64,000 bases of DNA. Origin: Scalesia atractyloides. Its lineage: Eukaryota; Streptophyta; Magnoliopsida; Asterales; Asteraceae. The stretch is from NCBI GenBank assembly GCA_947069175.1, contig CAMTDV010000003.1, forward strand, positions 30,344,853 through 30,408,852. The letters are read 5' to 3'. Shown piece after piece: positions 1 through 12,227 of this stretch. The notes beneath the pieces were generated by a model. It made no database searches. It was not told the DNA's origin and saw nothing but the letters and a program-made list of their open reading frames with translations. Position 1 is the stretch's first letter; each line of letters begins with the position of its first letter. Both the position numbers and the translations under genes were made by a program.

Positions 1-1245
1 TCCAATTACAAGACTCTAATTTGAGTATAAGCTTAACATCTAAAGACACTAGCTAAGCTCGGTGTTGGTATCAAAAGAATTGACACGTAACGAATGTAGA
101 GTAGAACGTACGCATGACGACATCAGGATCTTGTGGGGTATCCATAGATTCTGCTCACCACACTTTAATTCACATGCCTGATTCATTCTTGGGACGTTCC
201 ATGCTTGAAGTGGCCTTCATGCCACACTTAACATCCTTGTTTTTGGTTGCGTCTTAATAACTTATTGGTTTATGTTTTGTGTCTTCAGTTACCACACTTC
301 TACTCTTGGCACTTTTGCAAGTGCCCTCTCGAGGAAGTTTTCAATTATCACTTTTAGGATTTCAGTAAGTTATTGGCATATTTCTTTGTGCTAGCATCAA
401 TTATGGCAACAATTACCTTCGTTTCTATCATCACGGGAGTTCCCCTTTCATTTGTTATTCCCTCTCGATCCTGCCTTAAGGGGTGAGTATTTTCGCCTCC
501 CGTCGCTACTAGGTTCCACATGCGTTTCCTTCGTTTTCGCACCTTTCTTTGATAATTCTCATTCTCACCGCATCCTTTGTGAGACTAACTGCGAGAGTTA
601 CTGTTTGAGTGATGAAGGTAGGGTGGGATAATGTGGTCATGTTTTTGTTCTTAGAGGCTAAACCCCAAATGTAGCGCTCAATTCGTTTAATATCAGGTGT
701 TCCCTAGTATGGAACCACCCTTGAGAGATCGTGAAAGCGTCGAGTGTAACCAACAACATTTGCTGCAATCATGATCGAGTTCTTGGATCCCGTTTCTACC
801 CTTGGAATTCTAGTTAGCAAGTAATACTCTTCTCGCATAGGATTGTTTTTGAGTTCTTCTCATGATGACCTCTTCGTAGTATCACTCCTTACAGTTTCTA
901 CTTGAGGGTTTCACCAAGTTAATGCTGTATTCAGCAAGAGACTCTTTGTTTACCTAATCGTTTACTCAGGAGTTCATTTACTAGCATTGCTCACTGATGT
1001 TGTCTTCATTGAGCGGACCTAACCTACCGCACCTCTCGCACGAATGAGGTCTCGCGGCTTACCATCCGGGAAGGCCTTTGAATTTAAAACCTTGTATGAT
1101 CGCATCTTCAGGTGTAGCGCTTCCACTCGTTCTCAATCTATTGGGATCCGAACCATTTGAACCTACTGGTACAACCTGTACCGTTACTAGTGTCAAATAA
1201 GTTGTCCTCGTGTCGTGCGATTTCCGCAACCACCTTTGCATGTAG
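1..1245 (-). pseudogene. Ty3-gypsy gag relic (edge of retropepsin at left)
   Basis: Read on the minus strand in shifting frames, this is the capsid part of a chromovirus-type Gag. The best block is at 659-765, where IKRIERYIWGLA and GYTRRFHDLSRVVPY match the end of the plant Ty3-gypsy retrotransposon gag domain. Upstream, near 900-930, ALTW is followed by a stop where the family has ALTWWN. Towards the left, near 200-300, there is a weak zinc-knuckle-like stretch and what looks like the beginning of the aspartic protease, both too decayed to call firmly. There are many stops and frameshifts, so it makes no protein. No LTR or primer-binding site is visible to its right, so its boundary with the next element is unknown. 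The family assignment is from recognition of motifs; the lineage (Tekay-like or another chromovirus) is inference. Confidence 0.6.
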
Positions 1246-1745
1246 ACCTTCCTTTTGGCACCATATTTCTTCTTAATACCTATGATTAAAAGAAGCTAGA
1301 CATATATTTGGATAAATATAGTCTACCATGCACCTAAAAGTAATGAATGCCATCGGTCATGGAAACCTAAACGACACGTCTACACCTCGTATATGACTGG
1401 CCATCCTAGATGACCAGCCACATACAACCACCAAACACACACACTTAAAACACACACACATACGTATTCTAGCCTTTCTACCGTATTTGGAGCGTATTTT
1501 TGAGGAAATCAAGCATCTCTAGTACGTATTTTCACCTAAACTTCATTAATCTTTAATGTATTATGCATTAAGACCGTAGGATGTGGTTGAATTGGATGAA
1601 TTTTGGGGTTTTTGGGCTGTGAAGTTCAAGTATTTGGGTTTTTTGTTGAACAAGATGGGGCGTCTACCCATAGACGACCAGTTTATTTTTTTCTTTTATT
1701 TAACTTATATAATTTGATGTATTTGTGTTACATTGTTATAATCAC
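1246..1745. other. Unassigned AT-rich interval with GTCTA/TAGAC words
   Basis: No coding frame is recognisable. It holds a short (AC)n tract around 1436-1466 and inverted words such as GTCTACCCATAGAC near 1660, similar in style to the GTCTAGAC words at 14263-14380 on the other side of element E1. It may be flank or LTR sequence of a further element between the gypsy relic and E1, but I see no terminal TG...CA pair with a primer-binding site. Confidence 0.35.
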
Positions 1746-2366
1746 AGATTAGTTATGGAGGAGATTGGAGATCTGATACACGGGGACATTTAAGATGATT
1801 TGAAGAAAACGAGGATACATCCAAAACTTGTTTCCACCATATCTGGTTCTTCTCAGGTTTTCCTTCATGTTTGCAAAAATATACTTTGAAACACTAAACG
1901 GTTTGTTCAGTGTCAAACTTATCATCATTCCAACCAAGTCGTTATTTGCCATGTCATAACCACTTCGTCTGTTGCTCAAACACTGAATTAAAAGATGTAG
2001 AAAGAACTTGTATCAGAGTGGAAACCATGCTTTGTTTAGTTGTCTCATGTTAAAATCTCCAACACATTTCATTCTAAGAAAACATCCACGTTGACACTTC
2101 AAAGGTACTGAGAAAGGAGCTTCAGAATCATCGCAAAGCTGTAATACTGAGTTAATGATTTCATCATAGACATCTACGTTCAAGTCATTTACTCTCCCTC
2201 GGATAAGTTCCTGCCCATTCACTTCAAGTCATTTACTCTCCCGCAGATAACATCTTGTATACTGTAGTCTTGTGCGTGATACTATAATGTATCCTTGAGT
2301 CGCGCAAAAACTTCATTATACTGTTGTACTCAGCAAATTTGTCTTCCGGATCTAAGTAGGCCACCA
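1746..2366 (-). pseudogene. N-terminal fragment of the post-pol additional ORF (aORF) of E1
   Basis: On the minus strand a frame opens at the ATG at 2366 with KFAEYNSIMKFLRDSRIHYS. After frameshifts it continues to LVGMMISLTLNKPFSVSKYI and FWMYPRFLQIILN (1979-1800). The same pattern (short helical repeats, then a MYPRF-like block) occurs in the aORFs of E3 (about 33540-32990) and E2 (about 55830-55340), which read QYPRF. I also recall it from uncharacterised retrotransposon proteins of Asteraceae. Function is unknown. The copy is broken by several stops and lacks everything C-terminal to the MYPRF block. Its position behind pol in the same orientation supports membership of E1. Confidence 0.6.
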
Positions 2367-2535
2367 TGTTATGTCTTGGTTCTTACAGAATTTCCACTTC
2401 TGACTTGTCAGTTCTCTTCATTGTTGGTTTTCTTTTATGTTCCTTTTTGTTCCATCATGTACACATAAGACAACAAGGATAAGAACACAAATTCATTAGG
2501 GAATATACATAAAAAGTTTTATTTCAAACTTTCTG

Positions 2536-2536
<1 letters not shown>

Positions 2537-2566
<30 letters not shown>

Positions 2567-2567
2567 T
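2537..2567. repeat. (GTAT)n microsatellite
   Basis: About seven uninterrupted copies of the tetranucleotide ATGT, directly read. It lies in the E1 spacer. Confidence 0.95.
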
Positions 2568-4304
2568 CCCTGGACGAAGAACTACTGACTCATACGAGTA
2601 GCAATTTATTCGTACGAAGAACAACTAATTTTTACGAACAATTTACTTGGTTAAACAAGTGATGTACTCGTATGAGTAACTGGCTTGTATGAGCGACATG
2701 TTACTCGTGCTCGTGGTATTTCACTCGTACGGATATTGTTTGCAAAAAAACTTCAAGAAAGGATTATTCATGAGGAACTTGTTTTTCGTTAAAGATTCTT
2801 CGCTTCAAGTTTGTTATTCATGGCAGTCAAACTCACATGGTCAGATAATGTTCAAATTGTTCATCTTCAAAGTATGCAAATATTGTCAAATATACCTTAA
2901 AGAAATCAAAAACAACTTAAGGAGAGGTGTAAAGATGACGTGAACAAGGTGAAAGTAAAGTTTTACCAAAGAATTTCATCACCTTTTATACCACATCAAG
3001 ATTTAGCTCGTACGAAGGACTTCATTCATATGAGGCACAATGGCTCGTACGAGTGATCTCTAATCCGTACGAGTCCAAGTTTTTCAAAAACTTGACTTTT
3101 TAGTTCTTCAAGGACCTTAGGTTTTCGTTGACTTGTTTAGATGTTTGCACATATCCACGCTAATCACAAGTTAAACTAGGAAAAGTGCTCAGTAGACAGA
3201 TATTGTTCTTTGAGATGAGTTTACCCGTTGTAAGAAAGTGCTTTATGAAGTTATGATAGCAAGACAAAAGATTTTCAGGGCGTATCTTGGTAGAAAACCT
3301 TTTGAGTTTCCATCTTTGACTAAATCAAAAATAACTTAATTTAACAACAGAGTAAACTAAAACTAAAATGTCAACCAACAAATAAGAATAACCATATATT
3401 TACTAGGTAATCTTTTTCAGAGTTTCCAGGTAAGCAAATCATACCAGCTTTTAAGCTTGCCAAAAACGAGTTTTCTTTAAAACATTTAAATTTAAATAAA
3501 AAAAGTATTCTACTATGATTATCGGTATTGTTGTCCATGTAGGCTCAACTTATCAGATGTAACCCTGATTAGGAGATATGATTAATGTATGAGTTATACT
3601 TACTAGCCGGCGTTCAACCACTTCACGACACATTCCCATATCAAGACATGCACAAGAGAAAATCTTACCAGTGAGTATACTACTTATCATCTGTTTGACG
3701 TATATGATGTGAGATAATCACTTATTTTGATTGAAAACAAGCACTATGTGATAAAATCACTTATTGATGAGGAACTTGATTTACAGATGCATGCAGGGCA
3801 CAGGAGTAAGTCTGTGAACAGGTTAGTACCATCGTACCGACAAAGAGACTTACTTACCTCCTGCATAAAGCTGTGATATTTTATCAATTATTGATGGTGG
3901 TATGCAGTATTTACACGCGTGTATGGTATTATGGAAGTTCTAGACTTACATCACCATTATTTTTCGGTAATAGATTTGACCATGATACCCAGATGATAAG
4001 TCAGCATAAAGACTGCATATCTAGATCCTCGGCATACTATCAAAAGAAATTTCGATACCAAGACCATATGCCAATGAATGGTTCCCACCTTGCTTGCAGT
4101 CCGTTATTTTTGTATCAACCTGCACATTTTAATCTGATTGTGAGCCAACCGATACATCATTAGTAAAGCTACTTATCAATTCTCGTTTTATGTGTTTGAC
4201 TGGTTTTAATAGATCATCGGTGTGTATCATCATCTTCTCTTATCTTTCCAAGAAACTCATTTTTGATTTTTGGATTTTCTATTATTTTTGTATTTTTCTT
4301 AATT

Positions 4305-4412
4305 TTCTCCCCCTTAAATAAAAAAAGTAAATAAATGAAAACTTAAATAAATAAAAGACATATTTTTGTATTTTCTCATGTTTTTGTATTTTTCTGAAAT
4401 TTTCTCCCCCTA
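4305..4412 (-). promoter_or_regulatory. Two polypurine-tract-like sites after E1 pol
   Basis: TTCTCCCCCTTAA at about 4305 and TTCTCCCCCTAAAA at about 4403 read as purine tracts on the minus (sense) strand, each embedded in TTTTGTATTTTTC-type sequence. They sit just downstream of the RNase H relic, not next to an LTR, which is the multi-PPT arrangement known from Sireviruses. Use as second-strand primers is inference. Confidence 0.5.
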
Positions 4413-4500
4413 AAATATAAAACTAAGAGAAAATGAAAAATCTTTTTGTATTTTCAGAGTTTTAAGAAAATATTTATGAAAATGATTATCCAAGGATGGT

Positions 4501-5172
4501 TTACTCGGGTTTCACCTTGATGCCATTGAACAAAAGTAGATAATCAAAATGAGTTTTATCAAAAGCTTTTGTAAACAGGTCGGCACGTTGGTGATCAGTG
4601 TGGATTTTAACAACATTGATAAGTTTCTTTTCATAACAATCTCGTATGAAATGATACTTAATCTCAATGTGTTTGGTTTTTGAGTGCTGTACAGGATTAC
4701 GAATGATCTGTAAAGTAGGTTTGTTATCAACAAAAATAGGAGTAGTTAGAAATTCAAAACCTTAGTCGCGCATTTGCTATTGGATCCATAGAACCTGAGA
4801 GCAGTAACTAGAAGCTGAAATATACTCAGCCTCGCAGGTTGACGTAGATACACAAGTCTGCTTTTTACACTACCACGTGACTAGGCGATTTCCCAAGAAC
4901 TGACATCCTGCTGATGTTGATTTTGCATCGATCTTACAGCCACCATGATCAGAATCACTGAATGTTGTCAAATCAAACTTATCATCCTTAGGGTACTAGA
5001 GACAAGTGTCCAGGCGGCCCTTCAAATAACAAAAGATTCTTTTCACGGCCATCAAATGAGAAACCTTTGGACTTGACTGGTAGCGAGCTAGAAGACATGT
5101 TGGGTATATTATATCGGGTCTTGAAGCAGTAGGATATATAAGAGATCTGATCATAGCATGATAAAGAGATGG
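4501..5172 (-). pseudogene. RNase H domain of E1 (Ty1-copia)
   Basis: The minus strand carries the copia RNase H signature STCEAEYISASSYC around 4800-4860. The C-terminal block HSKTKHIEIKYHFIRD, followed by a DHQRADLFTKAF-like end, lies at 4540-4700. RNase H removes the RNA strand during reverse transcription in the virus-like particle. The two blocks are in different frames and separated by stops (for example near 4763), so the domain is inactive as it stands. It follows directly from the RT relic and ends the pol frame. Confidence 0.8.
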
Positions 5173-6004
5173 TTACACATGTTCACCCATTCCATCAGGA
5201 GTAATCCCATGATTTTGAGCTAATGGAGTTCCTAAAGGCTTTGAGTCTTCCATATGAAATCGTTTGAGAATATCCCCGACGTACTTTGTTTGATGGATGA
5301 AAATCCCTTCCTTAGATTGATGAACCTTCAAAACTAAAAAGAAAGTCATTTCTCCCATTGCGCTCACCTCGAACTTCTCTTGCGTCACCTGCTCAAATTC
5401 TTTGCACATTCTTTCATTTGTAGACCCAAAAACAACATCATCAACATACACTTATACCAGCAATTAATCTTCATTTTCTTCCTTGATGAAGAGAGTACAG
5501 TCGATCAATCCACATCGAAAACCATTCTTCAGAAGATAGGTAGACAACGTTTTATACCAAGCCTGGGGAGCCTAATGAAGACCATACAACGCCATATTGA
5601 GAAGCCAAACCTTGTCAGGATGGATCGGATCTTCAAAACCCGGTGGTTGCTCAACATATACTTCTTCTTCAACCACACCATGAAGAAATGCACTCTTCAC
5701 ATCCATTTGGTAAATGGTAAACTTCTTGTAGGACGCATAAGCCAAGAAGATTCTTATGGCCTCAACGTGCTACTGGTGCATATACTTCATTGTAATAAAT
5801 GCTTTCTACCTGATTAAAGCCCTGGACAACCAATCTTGCTTTATTTCTCACAACAACACCTCGGTCATCCTTCTTACATTTGTAAACCCATCTTGTTCCA
5901 GTCTTCTTGTATTTGTCAGGCCTGTCAACCAAATTCCACATGCCTAACTTCTGAAACTGCTGAAGTTCTTCTTGCATTGCCTCAACCCATGAGTCTTCTT
6001 TCAT
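5173..6004 (-). pseudogene. Reverse transcriptase of E1 (Ty1-copia, RVT_2)
   Basis: Two in-frame pieces are visible. At 6004-5762 the N-terminal RVT_2 start reads DSWVEAMQEELQQFQKLGMW, with the RWVYK and KARLVVQGF motifs. At 5451-5173 the catalytic palm motif YVDDVVFGST is followed by FLVLKVHQSKEGIFIHQTKY. The stretch between them (about 5460-5750) is in other frames and matches the middle of the domain only in fragments. The two metal-binding aspartates of YVDD are kept. Internal stops make this a pseudogene. The sequence is related to but clearly diverged from the E3 RT. Confidence 0.85.
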
Positions 6005-6877
6005 TGCCTCTTTCCAAGATTTCGGTTCAACTTAGCAGACATAGCAGGCAAAAGATCAATCATTCTGTTCCCGAGATTCCCTAATAACCGAATACAAACC
6101 AGCATTCTGATTATTCCTTAGCTGATTACGAGTCTGCACACACCACTTAGGACATCTCCTATAATATTCTGCTGAGGATAGGTATTATGAATTTGAGTTT
6201 CAGGAACATCAGGAACTCGAGAACCCAAGTTGTTGATATTCAGATCAACAACTAATTCATTTGCTAGATTTGACGAAAATGTAGAAGCATGACCTTTAGC
6301 CGTCCCTTGATTTTGTACATTTGACGTGACATCTGAAATTCCAGGAACAGCACCAGAAGTAGCTTCATTTGCATCATGGAACTCATCGTCCTCTGATGAA
6401 ATATTATAATCAGCAGCATCTTCGAATTCCTCATTTTGAACACTTGACGGTTAACAAGAATTGGTGGTACTAATGACGAGTCAACTATAGTATCAGTTTC
6501 CAATAACATTTGAGCAGCTGCAGAAGCATCATCAATAGTTGGCAGATTAAAGGAGTTAAACAGCCCATCGTAGTCAAACATCAAAGGAGCACCCGAAGCT
6601 CTCACTGATTCAGTGTATCTTTGAACCTTAACTTTACCCCATTCTTCAATCTTTTTCGTTGATAAATTCCACACTTTGAAATTCGGAGTAGCATATCCAA
6701 GAAAGAAACCTTCAATAGCCTTTGGTCCAAACTTTCCATGTGGATCAAATATAGTGCAAGGAGCTCAAATAGGTTCTAAGAAAGACACATCCGGTTTCCT
6801 TTTATGTAGAAGCTCGAAAAATGTTTTCCCATGCCTCTTCAACGTAAGAACTCTATTCATTGTATAACATGCAGTTG
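6005..6877 (-). pseudogene. Integrase C-terminus / integrase-RT linker of E1
   Basis: Minus-strand frame 6674-6264 gives an acidic, low-complexity linker containing LMFDYDGLFNSFNLP. The equivalent E3 linker contains the similar FDLPDVPTEEE near 48818. Just upstream (6870-6700) is the integrase C-terminal block that in the family reads roughly 'F...FGCKCFVLK...KF..K..EGFFLGY', seen here only in fragments. Such variable linkers separate integrase from RT in copia polyproteins. It carries stops and frameshifts. Confidence 0.6.
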
Positions 6878-7437
6878 CTACAGCTTTTCCAAGAATTGAA
6901 GAAGAAGTTCTGATTCTACTAACATAGTTCTTGCAGTTTCAATCAGAGTTCTATTTTTCCTCTCAGCGACACCATTTTGTTGTGGAGTGTAACGAGAACT
7001 GTACTCATGCAAAATGCCTTTAGAAGAACAGAACTCATCCATAACATGATTCCTGAATTCAGTGCCATTGTCGCTTCTGATTCTCCTTATCTTCACATTG
7101 CACAAATTTTCGAGTAGCGTAAGGAGATTATTGAGGATTCAGGAACTTCACTCTTGTGAGCCAACATGTCATCAGTAACTACTAAGCAATAAGAATCACT
7201 AAAGGTAGTCTTGTGTTTCATACGTCCAAAGAGGTCCATATGAAGACATTCCAGAGGCATATTAACTGTGTTAATCTTCTTCACAGGATGAGATTTTCTA
7301 GCTTGCTTTCCTTTTTTGCACGGTACACCACTCACAAGATTGTTTTTCACTAAATAGTTCATTTTCCTCAAGTGAATGTGTCTCATTCGCCTGTGCCAAG
7401 AGATTGATTCCTTTTCGGTGAATTTGAGACAAAACAT
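6878..7437 (-). pseudogene. Integrase of E1 (GAG-pre-integrase and DDE core)
   Basis: The zinc-binding N-terminal part reads SWHRRMRHIHLRKMNYL with both histidines. The following CKKGKQ block has only one of the expected cysteines. The catalytic core shows LHMDLF (first Asp), RSDNGTEF (second Asp) and QQNGVAERKNRTLIE (Glu), so the D-D-E residues are all present. However, the first Asp is in the 7437-7093 frame and the other two are in the 7105-6878 frame, so there is a frameshift in the core. Integrase inserts the cDNA into the host chromosome. Confidence 0.85.
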
Positions 7438-7546
7438 GTGACTTGTGTAGATGTGGTAATAGATTGGTTCATGTCAAGAATATACAAGCCATTAATTCTT
7501 GGAGCCGACATGAGAATCCATTCTTTGGGAATCTTGAAACCAGGTT

Positions 7547-7846
7547 TCAGCACATAACATCCGGTATCATCAAAATGAACCGTGAACTTCTTGTCGCAGA
7601 TTTGGGAACACTTAGAAGATTGTGATCAATTTGATGAACATCATTGATCTTATCAAAGCTAACAACACCACTGGATACCATTCCTTCTCCAGTGATGTAT
7701 CCACCCTTGTCTCCAGCAAAAGCAACATAGCCTTCTCGAATGCTTTTCACATCATAAAGAAGCCTTAAGTCGTCTGTCATGTGCCTCGATGCTCCACTGT
7801 CAACAATCCCATGACTATTCACAGTTCCTCCTGGAACACCCTGCAC
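7547..7846 (-). pseudogene. Aspartic protease of E1 (copia retropepsin)
   Basis: The minus strand reads GIVDSGASRHMTDDLRLL, the D-S-G-A-S active-site loop of copia proteases. It is followed by GYVAFAGDKGGYITGEG and a NLLSVPK block. The protease cuts the Gag-Pol polyprotein. This 99-codon stretch is uninterrupted, with frame changes at both ends. It sits in the usual place between Gag and integrase. Confidence 0.85.
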
Positions 7847-7859
7847 ATTTCAATACCCG

Positions 7860-10800
7860 ATCAGTTTGAGATAGGGACCCAAGCCTTAGTGGTCTTGGGT
7901 CGACCCTTATCATCAAGAAATGTGATTTCTATTTCTTTATGATTTGGAAACTTTGCGCCTCCCTTGAAACAGTACCGGTTTTAGGTTTCCAAGATTGTTA
8001 AAATTTACTAGAATTATTATTATTTACAGTTTTAAATATTTCTGTGTTTTAACAAACTTGAAGAACTTGGTTTCTTCTCTAAAACATCCGGTTTTAATGC
8101 TTTTTCAATTATTTTTAATAGTTTACGTCTCTCCTTTTCTTCTTGTTCTTTAACAATACGTTTGTCTTGTTTTCGTGATACAGATCGACGTTGGCAAGTT
8201 GGTTCAGGAGGGGCTTTCTCAATAAATCTTGGTTTTGCTGGGTTGGTGAATTCTTGATTATGTGGCCAAACTCTCCACATTTAAAACATGTTCTGCTTTC
8301 AACAAATTTAGGAGATCCTATATGTATGTTGGGTGTAATTGTTTTGATTGTTACGCTTTAAAATCTTGACTTGTTTTACAAAATCAACATTAGACATGCT
8401 TTCAAAAGTCTCGATTTTATCTGTACCAGTAGAACCCACAAATTTAACATTCTTCAATTTCTTCTTATAGCGAGCGCCTTTAGTTTCAACCTTTGGTTAT
8501 GACACCTTAGGTTTTTCATCTCGCTTTTCTATTTGTTTTTCTTTTGAAATGAACAATGGTTGTGACTTGATTGGATTTTTCTTCTCCAAAAACTTGGTTG
8601 TTGAATTTTCAAAAACTTGATCAATAGAGGTTGGATTTACATTTTTGATCAGAAAGTATTTGTTTGAATAAATTTTCTTGCCCCCAATCAAGGTATACAA
8701 CACATTATCATTTTTATCTGCAGACGCATTTGTCTTGACAGATTTCATTGGATCATTCTCTTGATTTTCAACATTTTTCACAATAGGAATAGCTGAAATC
8801 TCTATCCTTTTTTCTTCATTAAGAGATTGATCCTGATCAATTTTATATGACTCATTATCAGATGAATCATCCTCCTCTATTGTAGAAGGATTCTGATCAA
8901 CTACAGATGATGAGTTCTCTGATTTTCTTGATTCAACTGAGGAATTGTCCAACTTAAACCCTAATCCTGCTGCAAACTCTTCACGATTAAGAGGTACAGA
9001 AGGTTCAAAGCGTGGAATTTTCTCTTTATCAGGCAATTTGGTATAATTATGTTTCAACAAAGGTGGACACGCTTTATACCCAATGCATTTGACATCTCCT
9101 TTCAGTTTTTGAACGTCAATGATATGATCAAGCACATATCGGGAGTTAGAGTAACTCTCCAATTATAGCTTGATCGCATCATGTTCGCATTTGGCAATGG
9201 CTAACTCTTTCTTTGTTTCTTCAAGGATATTAATGTAGTTATTAATTCCTGTTTGCTTGTTCAAAACTGTCTTTGTTAATTCAGAAACGCTTTTCTTAAG
9301 AGTTTCTATTACATATTTGAATTCTTTTTCGTTTCAAGTTAAAGCCAAATTTGTCTTTTTCCTTTTTGACAATTCAACAAATAGGTTCTGATTGTGACTG
9401 TTTATTGTTTCAAATTTTATTTTTAATTCAGCAAAGTCACTTCATATTTTAGGAGAATCGGAATTTACCTGACTTGTCGAACCAGCAACATTAGCCATGA
9501 AGGCAATATGATAAGGGAAGGATGCACTGTTTGTAAAGAAACTTTATGTTTCCTTCGATGCAACTTCTGCTTTCTTCATCAAACTAGCCTTTTGATTTTT
9601 CAGCTCCTCTGCTTCTTTCAGCAACTCACTGACCTCAGTATCAATCTTTTCCCTGACATCTGAATCAGATCCATAGCCACCTGTACTCGATCATTCTTCA
9701 TCAGAACTATTATTATACCCTAAACTATCATCATCATCAGAATTGTCAATGTTGTGAACATGTTAGATTCAATTGATAATATTGGCATAACATTAGTTCC
9801 TCCTTACTTCTCATTTCCAAATTGTACTGACCAATGGCATCCTTCATCTGCTTGAACTACTAGAGCTCTATAGGTGTTGTTTGAAGGCCTAGACGGGTTG
9901 TTGTTATTTTGGTTATTAACATCTACTATTCATCGATCATTGTTAACATGAGCTGTATTGGATGATTGTGATTGATTTCAGAAAGGGTTGTGATTTTCTT
10001 CTTTGTTGGGTCTAGTACACTCACGTTTGAAGTAACCTTTTCTCCACAGTTAAAGCAAGTAACAACATCTTTATCAAAACCATAGTTTGTATCTTTCATG
10101 CTTTCCAAACTAGTTCTCCCAGTTCTTACTCATATAATCCTTAGCTCTTCTCCTCACTTGCGAACGCCCATTTGATATCCATTAGCTCCATCTCATCTCT
10201 GTCTATTTGTTGGTAGTCTTCATTAGTCAAATCGATGTTTCCAATTTGACCAGCGACTAATCCACAATAAGCACTAACCATGGTGTTTAGAAGTTCCATA
10301 TGTTCTTGAGCAACTTCTACACTGACCTTGGAAAGATGTGACGTGTCAAGTCTGACTATATTGGGGTTTGCAGGTTGAAAATTGTTACCATAGAAAGCTT
10401 ATTGAGAAGCTTGTTGTGGAGCTTGAGGTGTAACAATTTGAGGTTGTGGTAGAAATGCTTTAGTACCATTACTTGACCATAGGTTTGATTACTTGAGCCG
10501 GTAGATTGATCCATTTGAATTGGTGGTGGTAAAAAGGGGTTAACATTCGATACTAACGCGGTCTGAAGTTTTGGTTGCTGAATTATATTCACACTTGTGT
10601 TAATACCTCTAAAGTACATCTAAGGGTTTTGTGGAATAGAAACCTTTTTTGCTTTTTGGATTCTCTTCTTCATTTTTGTTCTCCAGTTTCTAAACAAATT
10701 CATAGATACTGATGACATCCAAAACACCTGCATGCCTTAGTAAGTCAATAAATTGACTCCACTTTAGTAGTAAGGCGTCAGCAAAACGCATCACAAGTTC

Positions 10801-11462
10801 CTGTGGAGATGCCAACACTTTGTAGGAATACATTTCACTGAGCAGGTGGTAGAAACGTGTTGTTATGCCGCTCAATGTTTCATTCTTCATGAACATGAAA
10901 CCTTCAAACTCTTTCTTTAGCAGATCATGTCGTATTTTTCTAGTTGCAGCAATTCCTTCTCCATTTACATCCAAAGTATCCAATAGATTTTTTGTGGTGG
11001 TAGAGTACACAAACTGATGATAAATATCCTTATGAATTGCTTTTGTAAGGATAGCAAACGTTTTTTTCTCTAAATCATAAGCCTTTTTATCGCTTTCATC
11101 TAGATTGGCTAAGGAAGTTGGATTTGATCCTGCTTCTTCGAGAGATTCCTTATAAGGTGTAGTAAAACACGCCCATAATTCTCTATTTGTCCGAGAACAT
11201 ATGTATGGAAACGACTTTTCCATGAAGGATAATCGTTCATATGGTTCAATTTTGGTGGAAGTTTATTACTCCCAGTTTCACTCTCGCTTATAAGAAGAGT
11301 CTGAATGCTCTGATTTTGATTTGCGACACATGCCCATTGATTTGCGGTAATTATGGCTGTATGTTGATGCATTAGTGATTTCACCCATGAGGTTGCGGAG
11401 CTTTGTGATGAGTCTTGATTTGTGCTTGAACTACTCCCCCAATCCCAAGGATTATTACTCAT
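7860..11462 (-). pseudogene. Long Gag of E1 with two zinc knuckles
   Basis: The start codon at 11462 opens a Ser/Gln-rich N-terminus (MSNNPWDWGSSSS), followed by a UBN2-like copia capsid region at 11223-10690 (RKIRHDLLKKEFEGFMF, RFADALLLKWSQF). A first zinc knuckle begins CFNCGEK at about 10060 but is cut by a frameshift before its histidine. A Gln-rich stretch, coiled segments and a conserved C-terminal extension follow (9162-8497, containing SRYVLDHI and LNREEFAAGLGFK). A second knuckle, CFKCGEFGHIIKNS, lies near 8270; its last cysteine has become Ser. Gag builds the particle and binds RNA. The extended Gag with two knuckles is shared with E3 and is larger than usual for copia elements. Many frameshifts. 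Confidence 0.8.
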
Positions 11463-12212
11463 TATGTTTTCTTGGTTATGAAAATTAAAAGGTTTAAAAA
11501 TTTTATTCTTTTTAAAATATCTTTCTCCTTTTAAAGTTCACAATTTTAAAAACCACAATTTTTAAAAAACAAATCAAGTTTGTTCTTTGTACAAATCAGA
11601 GATTCGTGCGAATGATTGACCTTTGTACGAACCAGGTGCTTTGTATGAACTAGGTTGTTTGTACGAGAGACCCTCTTTCATGCGAGCAAACTTGTGCTTC
11701 GTGCGAACAAGGTTCTTCGTGCGGATGGGTTATTCGCACGGATGTTTTTCGCAGACAGGAATCTTTTTGCAGGGTTGGTTGGTGAAAATTTCCTTTTCTA
11801 ACACAGACTGGTTTTCGAAAGTGGTCAGTTGTCTACACAATTTTGGTTAAAAAGACAAACATTCCATATCAGCTTTTCAGTCAAAAGAGTCAAGTCATGT
11901 CAGAATGTCCAGAGATTTGGTCAACCCTACAACAATATTCCGGTGAGTTTTTCGGTAGTGTTTCACCTGAAGATATGTTCAACTGAACTTTGATAGGAAA
12001 TTTTAAGAAAAACAAGATCCTAACATGTCTCCATGTATTCTAACAAGGTTTTTATGAAAATTTTCTAGTTACAACAAGTTTTAACTAAGTTTTAAGTTGG
12101 TTATCTTTTGAAAACTTAAGTTTACTGTTGAATGTTCAAAAACACTTCCAGAACCCTCACAACAAGCTCAGACACAACTCTAAGTTTGGTTTCAAACAAG
12201 GAAGAGAGCCAA
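11463..12212 (-). other. E1 leader (between PBS and gag)
   Basis: No protein-like frame is seen. It contains a cluster of TTTGTACGAAC, TTTGTATGAAC and TCGTGCGAAC words at 11585-11740, the same kind of words found in the leaders and LTRs of E2 and E3. Leaders of LTR elements normally hold the RNA packaging and dimerisation signals; nothing here proves that role. Confidence 0.6.
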
Positions 12213-12225
12213 AGCTCTGATACCA
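12213..12225 (-). promoter_or_regulatory. Primer-binding site of E1 (initiator tRNA-Met)
   Basis: On the minus strand this reads TGGTATCAGAGCT, the standard plant copia primer-binding site complementary to the 3' end of initiator tRNA-Met. It lies two bases inside the LTR end at 12228. It fixes the strand and the 5' LTR of E1. Confidence 0.9.
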
Positions 12226-12227
12226 CT

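Larger units (their letters stand above)
2367..4500 (-). other. Non-coding spacer between pol and aORF in E1
   Basis: No protein-like frame is seen. It contains a (GTAT)n microsatellite at about 2537-2567, repeated CTCGTACGAG/TTCGTACGAA words at 2580-2700 and 3000-3080, and two pyrimidine tracts near the pol end (4305-4315 and 4402-4412) that read as purine-rich GGGGGAGAA on the element strand. Short stretches near 3820-4040 resemble the corresponding spacer of E3 (35140-35400). Multiple polypurine tracts downstream of pol are a known Sirevirus trait. Confidence 0.55.

Noticed and set aside
7443..7625. Plus-strand ORFs over the E1 pol genes (for example 5380-5817, 7443-7625)
   Set aside because: Antisense shadows of copia integrase, protease and RT identified on the minus strand.
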